A stretch of 51,830 nucleotides of DNA from Candidatus Acetatifactor stercoripullorum (GCA_019114005.1 DXGH01000007.1:1-51830); one strand, 5' to 3'; counted from the first letter of the stretch, positions 1 through 9,368 are shown. The notes: generated by a model not told the origin, from the letters alone. Made by a program: numbers and translations.

Positions 1-206
1 CGTACCATTTTTCAATGGCCTCAATCATTATAAGGTATCTGCAGCTCTCAATAGCTACAGGTTAAGTCCGCTCGCTCCGCATCGCGTCCGTTTTGCTCCG
101 CAAAACCGTCTGTTGGAGTCCGCTGATTGCATCCCCGGAATGGATGCCGGATATCCTGCTGCGGGCGGACGGATATGAAACACAATTTTATAAAAAAGAT
201 TGACAT

Positions 207-246
207 GAAAATAGCGGCTCCCGGATCATCACCGGAGGGCCGCTAT
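207..246 (-). terminator. Rho-independent terminator after the defence operon
   Basis: An 8-bp stem (211-218 with 239-246) with a further CCGG/CCGG pairing inside is followed, on the minus strand, by TTTTC. It lies 13 bases past the HNH gene stop and would end the long minus-strand operon. The plus-strand side also has a T-rich run near 257, so it may act in both directions. Positions 1-206 hold no gene I can support. Confidence 0.65.
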
Positions 247-259
247 AGCATAAAGATTT

Positions 260-1093
260 TTAATTCATTGATGATACAACCCGTAAGAGCGTTTGGACAT
301 CCTCTTCCAGATTTAAACTGTGCATTTTTCTATGACAGTTAGGGCACAATGCTACAACATTATCGACGGAATCTGATCCGCCATCTGCTAACCAAATAAC
401 ATGATGCGATTCAAGATACGGATGACCATATTGATCAATGAATGGTGCCAAAGATCCACAAAGCTGACACCTTCCTCTCGCGCGTCTTTTAGCATATTCG
501 CTCACATATCGATCTCGTATAAACGAATTACCTATGGTCTGATATCTCAAAGCCTCAGCTGAAGAATGGCGAAAAGCTTTTCTTCTAATTTCTTCATCAG
601 AACAAGTAGGATCAAATTCATCTTGCGAACTATCACAGTAGATGACAATCATATGATCCCCATTAGGTCGATACCGATATCTGTCTTCTAAAAACCGAAA
701 ACGAATTGACATTGGATAATCGAATTTATCAATCAATGCCCGGAAGCTGTCACATATAGATTTCTCATTTCCATATGGCATCGCTGTGCAGATAACGCTC
801 CCATTCCTTAATTTCCACATTGCACCATGATCCAATAAGGAAGTATAAAAATCATGCATGTCCGTCGAGTGTTCATCGCTTTCTGCATTATATCCTTTTC
901 TGTATCCACGTGCTCTGGCAGACGATCCTTCTTCTAAAAGTCTTCTAAAGTATGTGGCGCTGATCATTGTCGGTTCTGACCAATGTACACCAACAATATT
1001 AAACTCTTCAACAAAACTGTAGAATTCATCTTCGGCATCAACATACTCAAACGCCTGCCTTGCATGAGTCTTTGGAATATATTCAAATTTCAT
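260..1093 (-). CDS. HNH endonuclease of a restriction-type cluster
   Basis: A 277-residue protein with a C-terminal HNH nuclease domain: a CQLCG zinc knuckle, a central SHH followed by a short acidic/glycine loop, an Asn in DNVVALCPNCH and a trailing histidine, all in the last 75 residues. These are the usual metal-binding and catalytic positions of HNH enzymes. The first 200 residues match no family I recognise and may recognise the DNA target. The start has GGAG seven bases upstream. It is the last gene of the minus-strand restriction operon and is followed by a terminator. A McrA-like role (cutting modified DNA) or service as the cutter for one of the upstream methyltransferases are both possible; the sequence does not decide. 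Confidence 0.8.
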   Translation of the reverse strand: MKFEYIPKTHARQAFEYVDAEDEFYSFVEEFNIVGVHWSEPTMISATYFRRLLEEGSSARARGYRKGYNAESDEHSTDMHDFYTSLLDHGAMWKLRNGSVICTAMPYGNEKSICDSFRALIDKFDYPMSIRFRFLEDRYRYRPNGDHMIVIYCDSSQDEFDPTCSDEEIRRKAFRHSSAEALRYQTIGNSFIRDRYVSEYAKRRARGRCQLCGSLAPFIDQYGHPYLESHHVIWLADGGSDSVDNVVALCPNCHRKMHSLNLEEDVQTLLRVVSSMN

Positions 1094-1097
1094 ATCG

Positions 1098-1202
1098 TTA
1101 CTCCATCAAATTAATAGCTTCCTGTATTTTCAAACCTGAAAACTTTGAGTATTGTTCTATATTGGTCTTCGTATAGTCTCCAACACCTACTGCCACGACC
1201 AT
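1098..1202 (-). CDS. Possible 34-residue small protein ahead of the HNH gene
   Basis: A short open frame fills the gap between the 501-residue gene and the HNH gene. It starts at ATG 1202, has a strong AGGAGG about 15 bases upstream (a longer spacing than usual), and stops 4 bases before the HNH start, so the HNH ribosome site lies in its last codons. The composition is that of a normal protein, with an amphipathic C-terminal half, and it matches nothing I know. It could be a real small component, a translational coupler for the HNH gene, or the remnant of a larger gene. Confidence 0.35.
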   Translation of the reverse strand: MVVAVGVGDYTKTNIEQYSKFSGLKIQEAINLME

Positions 1203-1236
1203 TTTCGCTTTAATTGTCCTCCTTTTTTCACCTACA

Positions 1237-2742
1237 TTAACACGGTACATATCCAATTTTATTGACGCCAATCACGCCCCTACGAAGAACAGTAATATCT
1301 ATGGTCTCATATTCAGACGTCTCAACACCTGCACCCATTATCTGAGTTCGTGGAACATCTATTTTTTCAACTTGCGTTCTCGGAACCGGTATAGTTTCAA
1401 CGCCCATCTCATGCAATACCTCTTCCGGAAGTTCATAATTCTGCTCTACCAATCCGAAACAGGTGAATCCTGTATCCACGCAGAAGGAAATCAATTTCTT
1501 CTTTCCGATATTATAAACTACAGCTACAGAGCATCCTAAAAGACTTCCTATTGCAAATCCAATTCCTGGAAGCTCAGGGAACAGAGCTTGCGCAATCGCG
1601 CCACCAATTTTCATGCTAACCAAATATCCGGAAGAGACAACCACCGTATCAACAAAATGCATTCCCATTTCTTTCGATGACATTTTACCCTCAGCGACCA
1701 GAATGCTGTCCTTTATCGTGCCGAAAACGACCGTTACTGCCACACCCACAACAGATGGATTCACTTGCTTCAATGCTTCTCCAAGCACCCCGTTTTGAAT
1801 AGCCGTCTCTACGCCATATGCGATCGAACCTTTCAGGAACGCTTCACCACTTGTAGAAATAACCTTCTTTCCTGACTTTTTCAGCCCATTAAGGTCAATT
1901 TCACCATGCTTTATCAAATAATCTATGGCCTTGTATAATTCCGGAACAATTTGAGTGATCGCAGTAATCGCAGCAGCTGTTAATCCCGCCTTCATTGCCT
2001 GATCAATATATTTAATTCGCACTTCATCAATCAGCGGATCTTTGGAAAAGCCATGCTTCTCAGGATCAAATCCACCCTTTTTGGCCTCTTTCGCAATCTG
2101 CTTTGACTCGTTTATAGATAATTCTTTCGACTCCACGCCCTCGCCATCAGATATTTTTCCTACAAGGTGCTCTTCTGTATCCATGTGCGCATTTGAAATA
2201 TCTGGTCTGTTTGCAATATCTCTAAGCCCCCTCCTATGTGCCCATGCTTTTGCTTCATCGACCTGTTCTGCCGCAATCAGACGCTCTTGCCCCTGATACT
2301 TAGGAGCCCGTGTGTCTGCATTAAGAGCTGCCTGCATATTCTCGGCATCCTTAGCTGTATTGGAATACTTTAAACTGTATTCCTTACCAAAATTTGTTTC
2401 AACATCGACACTTGCATATCCATTATCCTGCAATGTCCAGGCACGGTGTTCAGATCCCTGTCTAATGGCATCAATATTAAAGGTTCCTGCATGCATCTCT
2501 TCCGCAACAAAACCCTTAAATCGCTCAACATCCATATTTATTTGAGGATGTTCATTTATATTTCTTGCCAGCTGGTCTATGGCATCATTTATCTGCTGAA
2601 TATGAGCATTCTGTGCCTGTATTGATTCGTTCTGAATAGCGTTTTCAATAAAATCAGAGAATGCTCTGTGACTACCCACATCAGCACCAAGCATCTGAGC
2701 CATAAATTCCCAGCCTTGTTGTATTTCAGTCTTTACTTGCAT
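1237..2742 (-). CDS. Unknown protein with Gly/Ala-rich hydrophobic helices; possible membrane effector
   Basis: About 501 residues. I do not recognise the family. The first ~130 residues are helical and polar, 130-240 are charged and lysine-rich, and about 250-420 contain a series of Gly/Ala/Val-rich hydrophobic stretches (for example around IAYGVETAI, VVGVAVTVVFG and IGFAIGSLLGCSVAVVYNIG) separated by short polar loops, resembling glycine-zipper or pore-forming regions. The C-terminal 80 residues carry two short PRTQ-containing repeats. I chose ATG 2742, which has GAGGT eight bases upstream; the longer frame would start with TTG. It begins 11 bases after the 233-residue gene stop, so the two are almost certainly translated together. 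A membrane-damaging effector is my inference. Confidence 0.6.
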   Translation of the reverse strand: MQVKTEIQQGWEFMAQMLGADVGSHRAFSDFIENAIQNESIQAQNAHIQQINDAIDQLARNINEHPQINMDVERFKGFVAEEMHAGTFNIDAIRQGSEHRAWTLQDNGYASVDVETNFGKEYSLKYSNTAKDAENMQAALNADTRAPKYQGQERLIAAEQVDEAKAWAHRRGLRDIANRPDISNAHMDTEEHLVGKISDGEGVESKELSINESKQIAKEAKKGGFDPEKHGFSKDPLIDEVRIKYIDQAMKAGLTAAAITAITQIVPELYKAIDYLIKHGEIDLNGLKKSGKKVISTSGEAFLKGSIAYGVETAIQNGVLGEALKQVNPSVVGVAVTVVFGTIKDSILVAEGKMSSKEMGMHFVDTVVVSSGYLVSMKIGGAIAQALFPELPGIGFAIGSLLGCSVAVVYNIGKKKLISFCVDTGFTCFGLVEQNYELPEEVLHEMGVETIPVPRTQVEKIDVPRTQIMGAGVETSEYETIDITVLRRGVIGVNKIGYVPC

Positions 2743-2753
2743 GGGCAATTACC

Positions 2754-3455
2754 TCACCGATTCATAAACTTTTCAAGACCATTGTTATAAAGATGTATCA
2801 CACCATAGAAGAGCATCTGCCTTTTCATAAGACTTTTGTTACGGAATAATTCCTCAGATCTCATTGCCACATGGTTTCCAACCTTTCCTATGACCTCTGT
2901 GCCAGATTCTATAGCCCTCTGCACTGCCTTAAAGAGCTTCGGAGTTTTCGGCTTGACCACCTTACCATCCTCTGCCAGAACTTCAACTTCTGGATTCTCC
3001 GCATCTTCTAATTCCGGATCTGTTCCTGTAGAAACCACATTTTCTTTCATCGTTTTTAAGAATGACGGGACAGGAAGCTCCGACAATTTATTCAGAAAAT
3101 CATCATACGCTTTCCGATCAGTAAGAGATTTTGGATCAGCAAACAAAACAGCCTGATTGCCAGCCCATCCATACTTCACTCCGCAATCATCAAACTTCTC
3201 ATCGATGACAGGAATCAGCTTATCAGTTCCTTTTATATCACCAAGGAACAGAATCTTCCCCTGGATATTTCCGGCTTTTTTGTTTCCCAGCCAAACCTTC
3301 TCCGTCCAGGAAACAATATTGATGGAATCATCTCGTGTTCCGACAACGCTCTCATCGTTATCATCGTGAGTTTCCACCATTTTCTTTAATTGGTTCATCA
3401 GCAACTCATCCTTATAAACGACGATGAGCGTTTTCTTCGTCTCAAACATTGCCAT
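2754..3455 (-). CDS. Unknown 233-residue partner protein in the restriction operon
   Basis: No family recognised. The first ~125 residues alternate short hydrophobic strands and helices (KTLIVVYKDELL near the N-terminus, then GKILFLGDIKG, then NQAVLFADP), which suggests an alpha/beta Rossmann-like or sensor fold. Residues about 140-165 are an acidic proline-containing linker, and the C-terminal 65 residues are basic and helical. The start has GAAGGGGG just upstream. It lies between the small PD-(D/E)XK nuclease and the membrane-type 501-residue protein with short gaps on both sides, so a sensing or adaptor role for the latter is plausible but unproven. Confidence 0.6.
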   Translation of the reverse strand: MAMFETKKTLIVVYKDELLMNQLKKMVETHDDNDESVVGTRDDSINIVSWTEKVWLGNKKAGNIQGKILFLGDIKGTDKLIPVIDEKFDDCGVKYGWAGNQAVLFADPKSLTDRKAYDDFLNKLSELPVPSFLKTMKENVVSTGTDPELEDAENPEVEVLAEDGKVVKPKTPKLFKAVQRAIESGTEVIGKVGNHVAMRSEELFRNKSLMKRQMLFYGVIHLYNNGLEKFMNR

Positions 3456-3473
3456 TATCCCCCTTCAGTTGTT

Positions 3474-3947
3474 TTAGTGGAATCTTGAGAAATCTGCTGC
3501 AAGATATTTCTCAAATTGCTTTTTGCAGTATTCCTTCTTAACGCCGGTCTTTTTATCCGTTCGATTACCATTGAACCAGATGCCGCGCTTACCTTTGTTC
3601 TTACCCGTCCTGTTCGTGACACATTCATTCAGGAACTCTTCCGATGACATGATCCACATCATGTCCAGCCGCTCTGAATAAAACACAAAATAAAAATTCT
3701 CTGTCAGCTCATGCGTGATTGCAGAAAACAGAGCGGCAGCTCCATCCGTCACCTCATTGGATCTCGCTTTTATCTGAACCTCAATAAACGTGCCGTCTGC
3801 CTTCTTTATGACGCAGTCAACGCCATGATCATCCACAAGCGGCATATAGACATCAAGGCCTTCCATAAGCATCTTCCCAATCAAATTATATTCCATTCGT
3901 TTGCCAAAACCGGCTGAATGTCTGAATGATATCCCCATATCTTTCAT
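3474..3947 (-). CDS. Small PD-(D/E)XK-type nuclease
   Basis: About 157 residues. The core reads HGVDCVIKK, then a turn, then FIEVQIKAR, the D...ExQxK signature of PD-(D/E)XK nucleases related to restriction enzymes and Holliday-junction resolvases; an upstream Glu in the first helix (MEYNLIGK) fits the fold. The longest frame starts with TTG and overlaps the methyltransferase stop; I prefer ATG 3947, although ATG 3938, with AGGG upstream, is equally good. Its coupling to the upstream methyltransferase gene suggests that it is the nuclease matching that enzyme. No specificity domain is visible at this size, so it may depend on the methyltransferase or helicase for targeting. Confidence 0.65.
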   Translation of the reverse strand: MKDMGISFRHSAGFGKRMEYNLIGKMLMEGLDVYMPLVDDHGVDCVIKKADGTFIEVQIKARSNEVTDGAAALFSAITHELTENFYFVFYSERLDMMWIMSSEEFLNECVTNRTGKNKGKRGIWFNGNRTDKKTGVKKEYCKKQFEKYLAADFSRFH

Positions 3948-3952
3948 CCCTA

Positions 3953-6900
3953 TCAAATAATGCCATATTCATCTAAGCAAGCATCAATATCCTCCCGAAT
4001 GCTTATTGTCCTATCAAAAATATTTAACACTCGAATGACGTGCTGGATATCGTTTTCCGACAATTTCATTCCGTTTCGGTCCTTAAACCACTTTTGCAGG
4101 CCATGATAACCTCCATAGCAGAAATCCCACATTGCTTCAGTAACATTGGTAAAAAGCTGTGTTCGGTTAATGAATAATCCTTCTGGCTTTAGTTTTCTTG
4201 AGGAAATGATGCCATCTCCATTTCCATCAAACTTGATATCCAAAGGATTTCCTATATCTTCTTCTAACAAATGTAATTTTCTCAACTGCCTTCCATAAGA
4301 AATAATCCTCAGAAACATCTCATTTCCGTTAGGAATTGGAACTTTAGGAAATTCAATTTTTAATAAATCCTTATATTTCTCAATGTATAATTTACTATTT
4401 AATATGCCGTATGAATAATCAAATAAATCCATCATATCGAATTTCGTCTCATTTTCTACCAACACTTCAGAAAATGAAAGTTCCGTTTTCTCTGAAATTA
4501 TATTCACCAATTCAGAATTAACATTGGGTTTTGCAATATTATCATCATACAAGAACATCGGACACAAAACAGGTATACCTCTGTTGCTATAATGAAGCCG
4601 ATTGTCAATCATATGCTTTACAATCTGAATATGCGACCAATTATCTGTTACAACTTGACGATCCATAACTAATCCATAGTTTTCATGCTCTATCATATGA
4701 CGCATTATGTCATATCTATCTCGGCTGACTTTTCTCCGGTCATAATTAATATGGCGTATGTCAAAGGGTCTATAGTCGTACAAATAATCGTATCCCGTAT
4801 CAAACGGAGTAAACGAAATAAGATTGGCATCATCATGGGTTTTTACGCCACCTAGATAAGCAGGGAATAAATCTGCTAGGGAAATACCAGTGTTATACTC
4901 ATCAGCATGTGAAAGATCAACAGGCTTGAAGAAATAATATGGTTCTACTGGATTAACAGTTGTCCATTGTATATCTTCAAACTTAGCATTTAATAGAAAC
5001 CGATACTTTCTTTCCCTTGAACCTCTGAAATCAGAATAGAAAACCTTTGCAAAGCCAGAGTTTTCATCTTTCTTCTTAACAAAAAATGATACGCATACAC
5101 CCAACTGTATATCCAATATGTTTTCATCTCTTTCAATAGAATCAGCAGCATCTCTTCCCATGACATTTCCATGCATATCCAAAATATAGATTTCACTGAA
5201 CTGCTTCAAAAGATTCCATCGCATTCCCCTAAACGTAAGATTTGATGCATAACTAAAGGGAATAATATAGGCTATAATCGCGTTATCCTGATTTTTAACA
5301 ATATATTCTGCCAAGCGGATAAACTTTACATAGTCATCGTTTATTAATTTAGGATTCTTTTCTCGCAGTCTTTCTGTACTGCCTGGCTCTTTCTTATAAT
5401 CCTCCATCAAAGCCATAATCCACTCGTTTTGATTTTTACTATCTGCGTGGAATGGCGGGCTTCCAATTACAACGTTAATCTTGTTGTCCTTTCTCACAGA
5501 CTCAGCAAGAGCATTTTCTATTTCTAAAGGATCACCTTCATTCTCAATACTATGTTTTCCTTCAATTAATGAATTTGCCAAAAAGATCTGCACTCTACTA
5601 TTAGCTGGGAATTCATACCCTGTCTCTTTAAGCTTCATAGCAATTTTCATATGAGCCATTGCATATGGTGCCGCCATAAACTCATACCCATAAAGCCTTG
5701 GCAATAACTTTTCTTCAAGATATTTAGTCCATTCCTCATTAAAAGCTTCACCAGTCAATCTCTTCTCTTTCTTAAAGTCCTCATAAACTGTGTTTATAAC
5801 TTTATAAAGAAATGTGCCAGTTCCTACTGCTGGATCAAGAACCGAAACCCTGTTATCAGAAAAGCATTTTTGACATTGAAATCTAGTCTTTAATAATTCA
5901 GAAACTGATCGGATAATAAATTCAACAACAGCTGCTGGGGTGTAATAAACACCACACCGCTTCTTTTTTTCCTTCTCAAACAGATCCAAAAACTTCTCAT
6001 AAAACAAAACCAACGGATCCTCTTTTCCGTACCCTGTCTGTCGGTTAAAATCCTCCAAAATTGACTCAATATCTGTATCTTTTAACGAATCAATCAATTC
6101 AGTAATATTTAATTCATCAAAATTTACGGCACCATCATTTCCAAGCAATTCTTTCATTAACAGCTTAAGAAGTGGATTTGTAGAAGGTATGCATTTAACA
6201 GCTTCCACCATGTCAAATGATGTGACTTGAGGATTCATGCATCGAGCGGAAAACAATCCGTATACAATTGTTTGAGCGTACATTCGTACGAATTCCGCTT
6301 CATTTAATTCAATATTTAATGCGTTGTTAAACCGATGATACAATTTATGAATTCGACCATCTTCATTTTCTATCGCAAGCTGGTCAGATAACGTGTCAGA
6401 AATCTCAATAGCCTTACTTGCAAGCGTTTCCGTCAGTTGTTGAGCAGAATGAATATTCTGGTTTCTTCGTTTCAATGCTTGATTCCAGAATTGCAATCTA
6501 TCTATGAAGCTTTCGTTCCTGTTGCATTCCAGGAAAGCTATTTTATTCTCAAAATTACGAATCCCCTCTGTACTTTCAATGGCAGGTGTACAATAAATGA
6601 TTTTCATCACTGGCAGAGACTTCTCATATTCCTCAAAAGCAGAAAAACCAATCGATCTAACAGAGTATTCCCCCCACAAACACATAAAGAAAATGTGGTC
6701 ACATGTCCATGTCATTCTATCCCTATTTGTCCTTTTAGGGATTATTGCATTAAGAACTCTCCGAAGTGCAGTAACATCAATACGTTTACCCTCAAATTCA
6801 ACCAGAAAAACAGCCCAATCTTGATTATCTGATAATGGTCTCATTTGCTTAAGTGTATTTATTCTTGCAAATTCTTCATCCTTAATGCCAAGATCCGAAG

Positions 6901-7027
6901 CGGTAAAATCATAAGTTAATTCATCAATATCGTCAAAGTACTCTTCATCGATATTCCATTTTAAAGAATCATTACAGTATCTCAGCATCGACTCAATACT
7001 ATTCACATTTCTAAGCGTGTATCCCAT
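3953..7027 (-). CDS. Type ISP-like N6-adenine DNA methyltransferase with target-recognition domain
   Basis: 1,024 residues. The SAM-binding motif I (DPAVGTGTF) is near residue 400 and the catalytic motif IV reads GSPPF near residue 522, in place of the usual NPPY/F. Beyond residue 740 it has the YRPFD-R-NYDR block and a following RQV...H block that I associate with the C-terminal recognition domain of type ISP enzymes such as LlaGI. Unlike those single-chain enzymes it lacks the N-terminal nuclease and helicase; these functions are encoded separately nearby. GGAGG lies five bases before the ATG. The Asn-to-Ser change in motif IV is seen in some amino-methyltransferases, so activity is still likely. 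Confidence 0.8.
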   Translation of the reverse strand: MGYTLRNVNSIESMLRYCNDSLKWNIDEEYFDDIDELTYDFTASDLGIKDEEFARINTLKQMRPLSDNQDWAVFLVEFEGKRIDVTALRRVLNAIIPKRTNRDRMTWTCDHIFFMCLWGEYSVRSIGFSAFEEYEKSLPVMKIIYCTPAIESTEGIRNFENKIAFLECNRNESFIDRLQFWNQALKRRNQNIHSAQQLTETLASKAIEISDTLSDQLAIENEDGRIHKLYHRFNNALNIELNEAEFVRMYAQTIVYGLFSARCMNPQVTSFDMVEAVKCIPSTNPLLKLLMKELLGNDGAVNFDELNITELIDSLKDTDIESILEDFNRQTGYGKEDPLVLFYEKFLDLFEKEKKKRCGVYYTPAAVVEFIIRSVSELLKTRFQCQKCFSDNRVSVLDPAVGTGTFLYKVINTVYEDFKKEKRLTGEAFNEEWTKYLEEKLLPRLYGYEFMAAPYAMAHMKIAMKLKETGYEFPANSRVQIFLANSLIEGKHSIENEGDPLEIENALAESVRKDNKINVVIGSPPFHADSKNQNEWIMALMEDYKKEPGSTERLREKNPKLINDDYVKFIRLAEYIVKNQDNAIIAYIIPFSYASNLTFRGMRWNLLKQFSEIYILDMHGNVMGRDAADSIERDENILDIQLGVCVSFFVKKKDENSGFAKVFYSDFRGSRERKYRFLLNAKFEDIQWTTVNPVEPYYFFKPVDLSHADEYNTGISLADLFPAYLGGVKTHDDANLISFTPFDTGYDYLYDYRPFDIRHINYDRRKVSRDRYDIMRHMIEHENYGLVMDRQVVTDNWSHIQIVKHMIDNRLHYSNRGIPVLCPMFLYDDNIAKPNVNSELVNIISEKTELSFSEVLVENETKFDMMDLFDYSYGILNSKLYIEKYKDLLKIEFPKVPIPNGNEMFLRIISYGRQLRKLHLLEEDIGNPLDIKFDGNGDGIISSRKLKPEGLFINRTQLFTNVTEAMWDFCYGGYHGLQKWFKDRNGMKLSENDIQHVIRVLNIFDRTISIREDIDACLDEYGII

Positions 7028-7044
7028 AATAGCCTCCGGAAATA

Positions 7045-8187
7045 CTATTTTTCAAAATGAACCAACAAGTTCTGTAGAATATCTCTTGCCACTTTTGATG
7101 GAATGCCTTCCCCGATAACAGATCGAAGAAAAGAGTCTTCAACCCAGTCTGGAACGGGCCAATTCAAAGGGATTGACATTACAATAAACAACTCATATAC
7201 AGACAAAACTCTCGCATCACTGTAGAGCAATTCGCCATCTTTTGTATATGGTCTGCCTGGATGTACTGTAGCCAATGTTGACATATAGCCATTAAACATC
7301 GTAACTGTTCGTGCTGGTTTATCCCAACTCATTCTCCGATAATGATTATGATGGGCTCTGATTTCTGTACCATCTTTCTTTTTGGGAAAGAATTTGTCAT
7401 TAAAAATAGCCGATGTTCCTGTGGGGGTATGCATCATCCACTCAACTTGCCTCCAAGGATGCACAGGAGGATGATGCCATTTTGAGACTTTTTCTCCCTC
7501 AATCCTTTTCTTTTCATAGTCAGGAAATTTCTCCAAGGTCATTTCCATTCCTTCATGAAGTAGTGGGTCAAGTGAAGGTAAATCACCTATAGCCTCTTTT
7601 AATGAAACAACTGGAATGGCTTCTGGAAATTCCCATCTAAATCCCCATTTCTTTTTTACCAATAAATTAATATTTCTTTCTCTCAGCTGCGGAACACCAA
7701 AGTCTTTTGCTTTTGCCAATGTATTATTATTGAATAAATATTCCCCTTCCAGTTCCTTCTTTATATAATCTGGTATTTTTATGATCTCTCCGTTTATTCG
7801 TATTTTCGTAGTTAATTGACGTGGAACATTTTCAAGCATGACAAAATCAGGAGATACCCGCTTAATCACATCTATAGCATACGATATCAATTGATTTCTA
7901 GGATCTTCTGGATCTCTATTTCCTGCAACACTCATGCCTTGACATGGCGGAGTAGCAATAATGAAATTCACACCTTTTTCTATTGCCACTTTAATTATAT
8001 GATCCCTAATAGAATCATCCGTAATATCTCCACAAATCATCTCTGTATTTGGGTATACTTCTGAATAGAAGCGGGCTCTTCTTTCATCTATTTCATTTGC
8101 TAAAAGTATTCTTACTCCTATTTCATCAAACATCGCTTCAGCGATACCCACATTTGCAAAAAGTGAAAGTCCTTTAATCTCACACAT
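7045..8187 (-). CDS. DNA (cytosine-5)-methyltransferase, second of a tandem pair
   Basis: About 380 residues with the C5-methyltransferase order of motifs: motif I as LSLFANVGIAEA, motif IV TPPCQGMS with the catalytic cysteine near residue 85, ENVP (motif VI), QLRERN (motif VIII), a variable recognition region, and a C-terminal motif IX/X region ending in VIGEGIPSKVA. It overlaps the 3' end of the other C5 enzyme by eight bases, and the two are clear paralogues of equal length. Starts at GTG 8196 or ATG 8193 are possible; ATG 8187 has AGGTG at suitable spacing. Product: 5-methylcytosine at an unknown site. Confidence 0.9.
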   Translation of the reverse strand: MCEIKGLSLFANVGIAEAMFDEIGVRILLANEIDERRARFYSEVYPNTEMICGDITDDSIRDHIIKVAIEKGVNFIIATPPCQGMSVAGNRDPEDPRNQLISYAIDVIKRVSPDFVMLENVPRQLTTKIRINGEIIKIPDYIKKELEGEYLFNNNTLAKAKDFGVPQLRERNINLLVKKKWGFRWEFPEAIPVVSLKEAIGDLPSLDPLLHEGMEMTLEKFPDYEKKRIEGEKVSKWHHPPVHPWRQVEWMMHTPTGTSAIFNDKFFPKKKDGTEIRAHHNHYRRMSWDKPARTVTMFNGYMSTLATVHPGRPYTKDGELLYSDARVLSVYELFIVMSIPLNWPVPDWVEDSFLRSVIGEGIPSKVARDILQNLLVHFEK

Positions 8188-9331
8188 CTCCATCACCTGC
8201 TATAATAATTTTCTCAAATACCTTCTTAACAAATAGCGGAGGTATCCCTTCACCAATAACAGATCTAACGAAAGCAACATTCGCGCTTGAAGGTAGTGGC
8301 CAATCATCTGGCAAGGACATAACACGCATAAGCTCAAACAGTGACAAAACACGCGGATCTGAATAAACTACATCTCCATTTTCGTCTTCTCCAAGATAAT
8401 GGCCTGGATGAACATTATTCTGAGAAGATATCTTTCTGTTATCCATAGTTACAGTACTTGCAGGATCAATCCATCGAAGTCTACGGTATGTACTTTTATA
8501 CCCTTTTACAGCAGTTCCGTCCTCTTTTCTTGGTATATATTTTTTATTGTCGAATGCCGTTTTCCCGGTAGGCGTATGAATCATAGTAACAACCTGTCTC
8601 TTGATATGGATTGGAGGTTGGTGCCATATTGAAACCTTTTTAGCTACATTTTTCTTTTTCTCATATTCAGGAAACATTTCCTTGAACTCTTTCTCATCAA
8701 CGTCCTTAATAAAAGGATCCAAAGGCGGCAAGTCGCCTATTGCATCTTCCAAAGTGACTCTATTCTCGTTTTCTTCCGGCAATTCCCATATAATCTTCTG
8801 GTCTTTTCGAGTAAGGAGAATAATAGTCCTTCGTCTGCTTTGTGGCACCCCATAATTTTCTGTATTAATTTGATGAAAAAAGATACTATATTTGTCTCCC
8901 AATTCACCAATCATATAATCCTGTATTAGAGTCTTTCTTCCATCAATAGTAATTTCCGTTTCAAGAAGTTGCGGAACATTTTCTATAAACACATACCTAG
9001 GATTAACGTCTTTCACTAAAGATATAACTGGCATAATCAAAAGATTTCTGGAATCATTTTCATCCCGATTTCTGCATGCTCTACTAAATCCCTGACAAGG
9101 AGGTGTGGCAATTATCACATCAATACCCTCATCTCTGGACTTTTTCTTTATCGTTTCGTACGTATTTTCCTCTGTAATATCCCCACATACCATATCTGTA
9201 TTTGGATATATTTTCGAATACAAATCCGCTCTTCTCTTTATTAATTCATTTGCAACTACAACTTTAACACCTATCTTATCAAGATAAGCTTCAGCAACAC
9301 CTATATTTGCAAACAAAGACAACGCTTTCAT
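8180..9331 (-). CDS. DNA (cytosine-5)-methyltransferase, first of a tandem pair
   Basis: 383 residues. Motif I is LSLFANIGVAEA, motif IV ATPPCQGFS carries the catalytic cysteine, motif VI is ENVPQLL, motif VIII QSRRRT, and the C-terminus ends in the same VIGEGIP block as its neighbour. The recognition regions differ more than the rest, as expected if the pair methylates the two strands of an asymmetric site. AGAGGT lies upstream of the ATG. It follows the helicase gene by 37 bases in the same operon. Cytosine methylation here probably protects host DNA from the PLD/helicase enzyme. Confidence 0.92.
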   Translation of the reverse strand: MKALSLFANIGVAEAYLDKIGVKVVVANELIKRRADLYSKIYPNTDMVCGDITEENTYETIKKKSRDEGIDVIIATPPCQGFSRACRNRDENDSRNLLIMPVISLVKDVNPRYVFIENVPQLLETEITIDGRKTLIQDYMIGELGDKYSIFFHQINTENYGVPQSRRRTIILLTRKDQKIIWELPEENENRVTLEDAIGDLPPLDPFIKDVDEKEFKEMFPEYEKKKNVAKKVSIWHQPPIHIKRQVVTMIHTPTGKTAFDNKKYIPRKEDGTAVKGYKSTYRRLRWIDPASTVTMDNRKISSQNNVHPGHYLGEDENGDVVYSDPRVLSLFELMRVMSLPDDWPLPSSANVAFVRSVIGEGIPPLFVKKVFEKIIIAGDGDV

Positions 9332-9368
9332 TTATTAGTACCTCTTTCCGTCGGTTACACACAATTCA

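Noticed and set aside
85..112. Short hairpin GTTTTGC/GCAAAAC near the left edge as a terminator
   Set aside because: The loop is only two bases and there is no T-run; no gene ends nearby in the window.
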